Source: Parietichytrium sp. I65-24A
Lineage: Eukaryota; Sar; Bigyra; Thraustochytrida; Thraustochytriidae
NCBI GenBank assembly: GCA_012862575.1
Contig: BLSF01000075.1
Location: 1 to 64,000 of the forward strand
Length of the DNA: 64,000 nt
Reading direction: 5' to 3'
Below the pieces are notes generated by a model. That model saw only the letters and a program-made list of their open reading frames with translations. It made no database searches and was not told the origin of the DNA. Both the position numbers and the translations under genes were made by a program. Positions 52,300 to 60,816 of this stretch are shown here, in pieces. The stretch's first letter is position 1. Each line of letters starts with the position of its first letter.

Positions 52300-54208
52300 A
52301 TGGACATCATACGTATCTGCGTGCTTGTCTGTTGCTGCCTTCTCACTTTTGGAAGCTACTTTAGCTATGATTTGCCGGGTGCTCTGGTGGACGACTTTCG
52401 CATCACGCTTGCCCAGAATGATACGAGCCGCCAGGGCCTGTTTTACTCCTTTTACAGCTTGCCAAACACTGTGCAGCCTTTCTTTGGAGGTATAGTAATC
52501 GACAAAGTCCTTGGTCTTCGACTTGGCGCTTCTATTTGTTGCGGCCTCGTCGCGCTTGGGTGTACCGTGGTCGCGTTCGGAGCGAGCGTGCAAGCATGGG
52601 CTGGCACTTCGACGGCATTTGTGGTGGCCTTAACCGGACGTTTTATCTTCGGCTTGGGCGGAGAGACGTTATCTGTTTGCCAGAACGCTTTTTGCGCCAA
52701 GTGGTTTCGCGGCGCGGATCTCTCGACTGCCTTTGCAATTGTGCTTTCCTTTGCAAGAGTTGGGAGTGCAGTGAACTTTGCCATTGAGCCAAAGGTCAGC
52801 GAGAATTACGGGTTCCCGTCGGCACTGTGGCTGAGCTCTTTCTTATGCTTCGTGTCGCTGGGAGCCTGCTTTCTGCTTGCCTTCATTGACATTAAGTACG
52901 AGAGTATGACCGAATTGGAAGATGAAGGTGACGACGGCGAAGTCGACGATGCCGAAGACCGAGCTTCAGCAAATGTGGAACATTCAATCCAAGACGGAAC
53001 CACTGACCTAGAAGAGCGTCTTTTGAGCAATGACGACTCTATGCCTCCGCGAAGGCGAAACTCCGATAGCTTGCTGGAAGATGGCGAAGCAGGCCAGATG
53101 AGGAGCGCTAGTCGAGATTTCGATCGCCAACAGGAAAGTGGAAATAGCGACGTGAACAAAAAGGGAAATTCGACGCTGGCGACTTTAAAAGCAGTTCTTG
53201 GGCCTCGCGAGATTTTGATCTATTTAATTTGCCTCCAGTTTTACATTGCGGTATTCATCTTTATTGCAGTGGCGTCCAAATTTTTGGAGGATACTTATGA
53301 AAGCATCGACAAAATCAAAGCAGGACTCTTGACGTCGTTACCGTACACTGTCAGTGCCGTAGTGTCTCCGTTGCTCGGGCTCACGATGGACAAGGTCGGC
53401 CGTGGAGGATTTTTCGTAGGCTTGGCATGCTTGTCTCTTCTTGGGGTGCACTTCTCGTTTGCATTTTTGACCAAGTCTGTATCGCCAACTGCAGTCATGG
53501 TCTGGTTAGGACTAACTTACTCCGCTTGCGCAGCGTCCCTGTGGCCAATGATTGTAAGTCTTGACGCCGTTGTATTGAAATCGCGGCTCGCAAAGTGTGT
53601 TCTAACTCTTGTTCTTTTGCATTGCAATGTCATTTGACACATAGGCTCTGGTCGTTGAATCGAGGAACATCAGCACTGCTTATGGCCTGGTACGTCCAAA
53701 TCCGTTCATTGATTTCAATGTATTCTGAGGTGATGCCCCTAACTTTTGTCGTGGCTTGTTTGCGAACACATGGTTGCCACTCACATTTGGACCCATGAAC
53801 AACGTGACCACTCCATTTATTCAGATGATGAGTATTCAAAATATCGGGTTGTGCCTTGCACCAATGGTAATCTTGCCCATGGTCCCAAGCTCGCGAGCTG
53901 ATCTGGGCAACTACCAAAAAATTGAGATGATTTTTTGCGGGTTTGCTCTTGGCGCTCTCGTTTGCACGTTTATTCTTTACTTCGTCGATCGTGCAAACGG
54001 AGGAGTTCTTTTCGCAAAGCCCTCCGAGTCCTCCCTTATTATCAGACCGTCGCCTCGCGTCAACCCTCTCAATCCGCACGCGACACCATTTATGCGCCAA
54101 CAAGGCTTCCGCCCCTCTCCGGACACGCGGAGAGCGATGGCTCCCAAAACACCGCAAGCGATCCGCAAACAGTATTTTCGCAAGTTGCGCATTCAGAGTC
54201 ATATTTGA
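52300..54208 (+). CDS. MFS transporter, MFSD1-like
   Basis: Three exons, 52300-53553, 53645-53689 and 53825-54208, give 560 residues. The middle exon is only 45 bp. Introns (91 and 135 bp) are GT-AG in phase 0, and joining restores PMIALVVESRNISTAYGLMMSIQNIGL, which matches MFSD1 (ALVVPExxLGTAYGxMTxxQN). About twelve membrane helices are visible, with an acidic loop of ~100 residues between the two halves. The N-terminus (YDLPGALVDDF) and GRFIFGLGGETLSVCQN also fit the family. MFSD1 exports dipeptides from lysosomes in animals; I infer a similar endolysosomal transporter. The C-tail is basic and cytosolic. The start is the first ATG. Confidence 0.88.
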
Positions 54209-54360
54209 GCATCCTACGCTCCCTGCTCTTTCTTGCACCTTTTTTAAAATTAAACAAATTGCATCGAAGGAGGAAACGGTTCCCATCGTCTCAGGTTGGC
54301 TGATAAACATTCCACACACAAGTGTGCACCATCTATTCCACAAAATCAAGAATGCTGGTA

Positions 54361-55149
54361 TCAACAGCTGTATTTGCACTTGCGTTGGTTGCGGCCCTCG
54401 TCGCTCCCGTCACAGCAATCGCATACTCCGTCCTCGACATGAGAGCTAAAAATGCTTCTTCCGTCGAGGTCCCCACAATAGAAAAGGGGCTCGCGCTCAT
54501 CGGCAAGTCCTGAACATGCTGAAGTTCCTGGTTCATCAAAACCGGTTAATGGACAGTCGCAAAAGCCGTCGTTAATGTGATAAAACATGAGCGCCCGCAT
54601 TTCGCTTTCGGGACAGCGGAATGATCGCCGCATTCCAACGATTACGCGTCTAGCATCGTCGCTCTTGGTGCCGTGCACGAAGGTAATCACTAGCTTCTCG
54701 TCGTCAGAGTTAGAGAGTGTTTCGGAGTTGCCTTCTTTATTGCTTGGATAGACATTAGAATTGTTAAGTTGGATGCTCAGTTCCCCACCTCGAAGACCAC
54801 CGCCGTCAACCGCCAGTCTTGCTTTCGTGCCTTTTTCAAATTGGGAGCCCCGAGAACCTTGAACCAGGAGTCGTTTCGTGTCCGCCTCCAGCTTCTGCAC
54901 TTGGTCAGAAATAATTTCATCGCTTTGGAGGTTTAACGAGACTAGGGCTACCAAAGCTGCCACGGCAAAGAGCACCAGGCTGAGGAGAGCGCAAACCCCA
55001 ACTTGATTCCGGAGAAGACGTTGTAAGAAGCGGAAAGGCGCTACCCTGATCAAACGTTTTCTCCAACTTCGCCAACTTCCGTCTGTTCGCGTGCTACGAA
55101 GCTCTGGGCCCTGTTGCCCAGCAGCGTCGAGCAGCGTGCGTCTCCTCAT
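54361..55149 (-). CDS. Type II membrane protein with PRKCSH-like (glucosidase II beta N-terminal) domain
   Basis: The 262-residue protein has a basic cytosolic head, one membrane helix near 50-72 (VGVCALLSLVLFAVAALVALVSL), a stem, and a Cys-rich end. The end (about 177-262) matches the paired LDLa-type modules of glucosidase II beta. FRCPESEMR...INDGFCDCPLTGFDEPGTSAC is followed by FYCGDLDGRSIFSSHVEDGVCDCCDGSDE, with the acidic calcium-binding residues in place. Unlike glucosidase II beta it has no cleavable signal, no MRH lectin domain and no ER-retrieval tail. It may hold a partner enzyme at ER or Golgi membranes; this is inference. No intron. Confidence 0.8.
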   Translation of the reverse strand: MRRRTLLDAAGQQGPELRSTRTDGSWRSWRKRLIRVAPFRFLQRLLRNQVGVCALLSLVLFAVAALVALVSLNLQSDEIISDQVQKLEADTKRLLVQGSRGSQFEKGTKARLAVDGGGLRGGELSIQLNNSNVYPSNKEGNSETLSNSDDEKLVITFVHGTKSDDARRVIVGMRRSFRCPESEMRALMFYHINDGFCDCPLTGFDEPGTSACSGLADEREPLFYCGDLDGRSIFSSHVEDGVCDCCDGSDEGRNQRKCKYSC

Positions 55150-55638
55150 CGCTTTCGCCGTTTTATCTTTCCTTTCGAAGCATTTGCACCCTTGAAAAAC
55201 GCTTTTCGCACAAACATATCTTGNTAGTAGTCACATGTAGTCACTAGCGGTTCTTGCATTGCATGATCGAACTCACCAGTTCTTGTAATATCTAAAGAAA
55301 AATATGCTTATGTCAAGGTACCGATCTTACAGAAATTCCGTCTTATAACAGGCACCACGAAAACCACCGTTCTGGCCAGAGAGAGACCCGGACCTCTAAT
55401 TTTTGATTGCATTTGTATCTAAGCGCTTCTTGAACTGCGAAAACGTCCCTCTCGAAGCGAAGCACAGCAATATCCAACAAATCGCATCAAATTGTTCGAA
55501 GTCTGTGTGTATGTTTGGGTGAATGATTGATTATATTGGTTAAGAACGATTAAAGTAAAAAAACAAAGCACCGTTGAAAGGCAGGTTCAATTCTTCTTCA
55601 TGAGCGAGTAAATTCACATACCGAGACCAAACACCGTA
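55150..55638. other. Upstream region of the PRKCSH-like gene
   Basis: About 490 bp, AT-rich in the second half. It contains one undetermined base (55224), the only N in the window. No gene is apparent. Confidence 0.6.
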
Positions 55639-57603
55639 TTACTGAATCAAACAAGAGCTGGCAGGACGTTTTGAATCCGAATGCTCAATGCTCTCCAGTT
55701 CATGGGCTGAGAGCTTGCGCTTCCGAGAGTCTGTCTGCGGAGCTCCAGGAGGACCATTCAAGTTGTCACAGTATTCTTGCACTTCCGTTCTCAAATCTTT
55801 CGTATCATCACGGCCGCGCTCAGCCCAGATGATCATTGGTGCGATGTCAAAGTCTCCCAAAGCGAGGTGCTTTCCAGCTTGAGTTACTACTTTGCCAACG
55901 TCCTTGCCATCGCGAGCCTTCAGCCAATTCCTCAAAAGTATACAGCAAGCTTCGTTGCTTGGCGCAAAGATATATGCACTCGTATCGCTCTCCCAAGATA
56001 TCATCGGCTGCCTAATCCGACCAGCCGAGTTGTTAGACAAGGCAAACTTAATATGATGGGTTCTTGCCGCTGAGTGAAAGTTGTACACGCGGAGAAGAAG
56101 GGAGCGACCAGAGTCCACATTCTCGTTTGCTAAGTCAAGAAAATGACTGAGCCTCATCAAGTAGAGTTTATTGAACATATCATCAATCTCAGATTTTGCC
56201 TCGCCTCCGACTCGTGTATAACTTTGCGTTTCAGGGTCAAAAACAACATTCAGAAAAGCAAGGGCCCTTGCGAATATCATAGCTGTCATGAACGCGTCGT
56301 ATCCAGCTTCGTGGTGTAGAGCCGACGCTGCTTTACCGTGATGACTTTGGAGATCGTAGCGCTCAAAGCCATTCCCGAAAGATGTGCGCGGATTCGTTTT
56401 TGCAAATGAAGCTGCGTCAGAGGTAAACTCAAAACAGCTACCGAGGCCAGTGTCCGAAACTTGCGCCCTCAAATCCGAGTTGATTGTATACAAGTGCTTG
56501 GAGTCCGCAACCAAGGGAAAATGCCGATGAAACTCCCTGCGGAAATCCTCCAACTTTTCCGGGAGCGGGGCAACGAATTTTGCATACAAATGACCCAAAT
56601 CTTGCAAGCAGTTGTGTCCAACGATCAATTTTTTACTGCTCACAATTGCCTCTACCACCGCACTGAAACCAATTTTGGCGTTCATTTTGGTCCTCTCGTT
56701 GACGAGATCTTGTTGAATTCGTTGTTCCTCAATCTCGGCGACGCTTGATTGCGTCCCAATTAAGGTGAGACGCAGTCGTGATTCTCTCTGTCTGAGCTTG
56801 GCATCTTTATCATTGTCCTGAGGGAATTTGCCAACGTGAAGCCCAGCAAACTCCTTTGGAATGCACTGATATACTAGCCGACGAAAGAAGCCATTTCCGG
56901 CAGGCAAAATCGCGAAGCGATTCCTATTCTCGTCGGCATCGAAATTCTCCGGGCTACGTGTCAATTCCCGAGCAACTCGGCGTACGTCGGAAAGGAATAA
57001 AGCGGCCTGCTGAGATATACCCTTCTCATCGATGTTGTTGCTCAGCGACTCCGATTTCGCAGCTGCGCTTTGTTTTTGGTTTTCGTACTCGTGCCTAGCC
57101 TGGTACTTTTCACGTTCAGACCTGACAGAATCCTCGTGTAGATAAGAAAGCCCTTTCGCAAAGCTCCGATTAAAGTCAAATTGGCATGACGACAGAAACT
57201 CCACCGATCCGGCTTGAAACATAAGGCGCGTGTCATTCTTAAAATCTTGCTCGCAAACACCAGGCTTGATCCAAAAGTTGTACGGCTCAGCAATCAGTAC
57301 AGGCGGCTGATAGCCCATTCCAGTCTTGGCTTCCCTTTGGTCCTTCTCAGCGAGCTCCGATTTCACAGTGCTGTCATTGGACCAGCGGCACATACAAAGA
57401 CCGACTTGCAACACCGCGAAATTTTCTGCAGAGTTTCTAACCTTCTCCCATCTCTCCTGAAATGAATCAATGGAGCTCATACTCATCTTTTCACTTGTTG
57501 TCAACCCAGACATCTCCATGTCAAAAGCAATGAAGTCACACTTTTCTATGCTGGCGAGGACTTTGTCGAGGCACTCCCCAAAGTTATCAGCGTCCACCTC
57601 CAT
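55639..57603 (-). CDS. PARN: Poly(A)-specific ribonuclease PARN
   Basis: A DEDD-family 3' exonuclease that shortens poly(A) tails and trims small RNAs. From the ATG at 57603 it is 654 residues (human 639), and the start aligns with that of other PARN proteins (MEVDADNFGECLDKVLASIEKCDFIAFDMEMSGL). D28 and E30 fall at the same numbers as the human catalytic pair. The other catalytic residues lie in GHNCLQDLGHLYAKF (about 333-347) and HHEAGYDAFMTA (about 427-438). An insertion at ~150-260 should hold the R3H-like region, though its motif is weak. The C-terminus has an RRM-like stretch (LLRVYNFHSAARTHHIKFAL). The frame is open 336 bp further upstream but has no ATG there. Confidence 0.93.
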   Translation of the reverse strand: MEVDADNFGECLDKVLASIEKCDFIAFDMEMSGLTTSEKMSMSSIDSFQERWEKVRNSAENFAVLQVGLCMCRWSNDSTVKSELAEKDQREAKTGMGYQPPVLIAEPYNFWIKPGVCEQDFKNDTRLMFQAGSVEFLSSCQFDFNRSFAKGLSYLHEDSVRSEREKYQARHEYENQKQSAAAKSESLSNNIDEKGISQQAALFLSDVRRVARELTRSPENFDADENRNRFAILPAGNGFFRRLVYQCIPKEFAGLHVGKFPQDNDKDAKLRQRESRLRLTLIGTQSSVAEIEEQRIQQDLVNERTKMNAKIGFSAVVEAIVSSKKLIVGHNCLQDLGHLYAKFVAPLPEKLEDFRREFHRHFPLVADSKHLYTINSDLRAQVSDTGLGSCFEFTSDAASFAKTNPRTSFGNGFERYDLQSHHGKAASALHHEAGYDAFMTAMIFARALAFLNVVFDPETQSYTRVGGEAKSEIDDMFNKLYLMRLSHFLDLANENVDSGRSLLLRVYNFHSAARTHHIKFALSNNSAGRIRQPMISWESDTSAYIFAPSNEACCILLRNWLKARDGKDVGKVVTQAGKHLALGDFDIAPMIIWAERGRDDTKDLRTEVQEYCDNLNGPPGAPQTDSRKRKLSAHELESIEHSDSKRPASSCLIQ

Positions 57604-58676
57604 GTTGACAAGCGTCGCTTTCACCGGCCCAAACGAATCGTGTCGCGTGCTTGCGTCACAACAAAAAAAGCCCACCCGCCTGAAGCTGACTGAATCTGGT
57701 GCTTCACTCCAGGAAAAATTGCTGTTTTGCACCAAATTTCTTTGCCTTCCGCTCGACGTCACGAGCAACAATACCGCTGAGAAGGAGTCAGTTGGGCAGC
57801 GGAAAGACTGATAGGATACACTGTCGTCCCTGAGTGTCAACGAGCGAACTGACGCGCTTCCAGTCCCCACGCAGAACAATCCAACAGTCACGATAGCGAG
57901 ATACGTGGTTCTTGATGTCCTACCATTTTTACCACACAAGCTTCTACCGTAAGTCGTGCATAGGCACCTTGCCCGACCATGGCTATTCTGTTGCAGAGGT
58001 TTCCTCTAGTTGCCAATAATAGAACTTTCCTGAAAACATCTTCTGGTAGCCAATAATTGTCTGTTCCGTCCAATCAACGCGTGCATTCACGGCAAGAAGA
58101 GCAAGTCAACAAAGGCAATAGGAATGCGGGTTTACGAAAGAAATGAGAAAGAAAAACAATTGGAGCTTTCAAATCCCATTTCATAAAAGAGAAGAAAGCA
58201 TAGCCAAAGTGGCTAAAATAACCTTTCAAATGTGCACGACAGTTTCAACACTTTCAATGCATCAAGTGTGTTTGTCAATCAAGCGAATGACAAGAGGGTA
58301 TAGATGGAAGGAATCTGAATCTCTATCCCTCGTCAATGATTGCGTCAATCCTTTGATGAGTTCAATCGAATGCATTTTGTTGCATCTTGAATCCTCGCAT
58401 GCTTTTTGAAATCTGTTTGTCTGGTCAGTCGATCTTGGAAACTGAACGAAGGTCGCACAAGGAAGGTCAAAAGTTAAAATAGCATTCTACATCCAAAGTC
58501 TTTGTCAGAAGAAGAAAGATACATGAGTGCAAATTTCTTTCGCGAAAGAACTGTAATTTCAAAAAATAGCAATGGTGATAAGATCGTCATTTAGTGAGCA
58601 AAAATTGCAACTGTTCATGCAAGAGGATGTCGATTGATAGTGAAACAAACGTTTTTCAGAAGCTTGCAAGAGTCAA
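57604..58676. other. PARN promoter and downstream flank of the acyl-CoA-binding gene
   Basis: About 1.1 kb, AT-rich between 58130 and 58670. The first 336 bp continue the PARN frame without a start codon. No other gene is apparent. Confidence 0.55.
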
Positions 58677-59813
58677 TCATACGAGTCCGCTTGTCTCCCC
58701 AGTTCTGCCTTGACGGTAATCATCATTCTCGTCCTCGTCCTCTTCCTCTCCCTCGGACTCATCAAGGTCGTCGTCGCCTGAATTAAGGCCCGAACCTTCC
58801 TCGCCAGCTTCATTTGCGCAGCTTCGGATAACCATAGAGGCCGTTGAATCAAGCATCATAGAGACGAATGTCTCACCTTCTGTTGACGTGCCCTCCCAGT
58901 TGGCATTGTGTGCTTTGATAAGGTATAGCACCAAGCTCGTATTGCCGTTGAGACCAGCATAAACGAGTGGAGTCAAACCCTCCAAGTCTTTAGCTTCAAC
59001 ATCCATCCCAAAGGCTATCAATTCCTTCACCAGCTCGAAGTCTCCTCGGTCACATGCCATGTGCAACAAAGTCTCCTGCGCTTCCCCTTTCACTTGCTGC
59101 GCCGCAGACGCGCCGATGGTGTTCAACTTTTGCATGAGCTTGGCTCTTTGCCCCGTCCCAGCAAGGCTGAGAAGCATCTCATGATCGGTCATATCAGCCT
59201 CCTGCTTCTCCTCTGTTTTCAATTGGCTCGGCTTTCGACCCATTCCGCCTCCATCACCATCGCCACCTTGGCCACTTTTCTTGACTCCAGAGTCGGTGAT
59301 TGGTGCACTCAAACCGGCCCGTTTGGTTTCCCAGCCGGGATCTAGGCGTCTTACAGTTTCTACGTACTTCTCTTGGGCCTCTTCTTTTGCCATGCCTTCC
59401 AGCTCTTTCCAGCTCTTCCATTTCGCTTTTGCAACGAAGTCGAATGCAGACGGTTCCGGAGTAGAGTTATTCCCCACTGTACCTTGTTTAAAAAGTGCAT
59501 ATAGGTCCAACTTTGCGGAGTTGTCGACGTTAGGCAAGCCTTGCATAGCGTGCGCACTAGCAGCGCGAAAGGGGTCCTGCTCCGCGTCTGATGCAGCTTG
59601 AGAGTGTCTCTCCTCGGGACGATCGACCGGCGGAGGGTCTCTCGTCTCATTCCACGCGCCATCGTCGGAGGCATCCAGGCCAAGCAATGTAAGATGCCCG
59701 GCTACGAGGAGCGTGACCAAAGCCAGCTTCTTCTGGCCAGCTCGCCAAGCTGCGATACCCGCAAGACCGGAGAGCCCTCCGCAAACGAGCGAAGTTGTGT
59801 CTGTTACTCGCAT
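58677..59813 (-). CDS. Membrane-anchored acyl-CoA-binding protein with ankyrin repeats
   Basis: From the first ATG the protein is 378 residues. Two hydrophobic stretches near 9-25 and 29-46 (TSLVCGGLSGLAGIAAW, LALVTLLVAGHLTLLGL) should anchor it. Residues ~75-163 form an acyl-CoA-binding domain: DLYALFKQGTVGNNSTPEPSAFDF, KWKSWKELEGM and YVETVRRLDPGW carry the conserved Tyr, Lys and Trp contacts. Two ankyrin repeats follow (about 245-310; ETLLHMACDRGDFELVKELI and TPLVYAGLNGNTSLVLYLI), then an acidic tail. This order (membrane segment, ACB domain, ankyrins) is that of plant ACBP1/ACBP2; animal ACBD6 lacks the membrane segment. It should hold long-chain acyl-CoA at the ER or plasma membrane. Confidence 0.9.
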   Translation of the reverse strand: MRVTDTTSLVCGGLSGLAGIAAWRAGQKKLALVTLLVAGHLTLLGLDASDDGAWNETRDPPPVDRPEERHSQAASDAEQDPFRAASAHAMQGLPNVDNSAKLDLYALFKQGTVGNNSTPEPSAFDFVAKAKWKSWKELEGMAKEEAQEKYVETVRRLDPGWETKRAGLSAPITDSGVKKSGQGGDGDGGGMGRKPSQLKTEEKQEADMTDHEMLLSLAGTGQRAKLMQKLNTIGASAAQQVKGEAQETLLHMACDRGDFELVKELIAFGMDVEAKDLEGLTPLVYAGLNGNTSLVLYLIKAHNANWEGTSTEGETFVSMMLDSTASMVIRSCANEAGEEGSGLNSGDDDLDESEGEEEDEDENDDYRQGRTGETSGLV

Positions 59814-60816
59814 ATTGCCCGCCCCGCAACCTCGCGGGGAGTTGTGTGTCTTGGTCTGTAAACTGGAGCTTTCCTCGCCCACTAGTTGCCTAAATTGTGC
59901 CGCGCTCTGTCCTCGGAGCGGCTTCGCCGGCGTGTGCTGTGCGTACTGAGCACTGTACTCACAGTCGGTGCTCGCAGTGTACCGGTTCGTGTGTGTGTAT
60001 CATATGATCTCGACCCTTGGGCATCCTTGGGCATTCAATCAAACAGCTGGAATCCTGCAAATGCTAAAGCATTGCTATCTTAGGTTAGGTAGGTAGCTAG
60101 CTAGTAGAGCCTGCGGATAAGCAAGAAGCTAGAGCTCGCCTGACTTGGTGCTGTGTTTGATTGCGAGCAAAATCGATGGGCCGCAAAAGGCCGCAGTACG
60201 TCTTGCTTTGCTGAGGGTGGTCGTGTGATGTGCATTTCGCATTTTCCATTTTTTAATCACTGAAAGTGCTTTCTTCCAAGCAATCTCTCACTACTATACC
60301 CAGGACAGCTCCAGGTACTTGAGTACCGGTACGCACTGTGATGATCAAGACCATCATGGCAATGATTATCCCCTGAGTCAAGCGGGCATCGGAAACATAG
60401 GTGAGCTAGAGCTCCCGGTAGAGGTTCACACTTGGGAGTAAAACGTGACAGCGAGTGATCTTGTAGTAACCTAACCGTCTGAGCAGCCGCGGACTCAGAG
60501 GCCTCGGACCCGGCTCAAGCTAGGGTTGTAGTCCACCACCAGGCTGAAGCTGGGCGTGACTGTGTGACTCTGTGTCTGAGGGAGCGCTCTGGAGTACTCG
60601 CATCATTTTACCAAACACTCTTCACAAATCGCCGGCGTGAGGACAGGTACTCACAGTCTGCACTGCACCGATACCCTCTCCGAGCACCTGGGCACGGCGC
60701 TCTTCCGTGTTCAGGGTCTTAAAGTTCGAAGATCAGGACTTCGGCACGCGTTCGGCACGAACAAGGTCGTCTGAGACAATCCGACTGCGACTGGCATACC
60801 TGCGGGTGTGGAAAAT
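59814..60816. other. Divergent promoter region, acyl-CoA-binding gene / Miro
   Basis: About 1 kb between two head-to-head starts. It contains GTACTGAGCACTGTACTCAC (59943-59962), GTGTACCGG (59978-59986) and GGTACTTGAGTACCGGTAC (60314-60332). No gene is apparent. Confidence 0.55.
60314..60332. promoter_or_regulatory. GGTACTTGAGTACCGGTAC motif upstream of Miro
   Basis: Inverted GGTACT/AGTACC half-sites with a two-base spacer run directly into a TACCGGTA palindrome, combining the two commonest forms of the intergenic motif family. Confidence 0.35.

Noticed and set aside
57604-57939. Upstream extension of PARN with a hydrophobic stretch like a signal peptide
   Set aside because: No ATG lies in the extension, while the ATG at 57603 aligns exactly with the start of known PARN proteins and puts the catalytic residues at D28 and E30.
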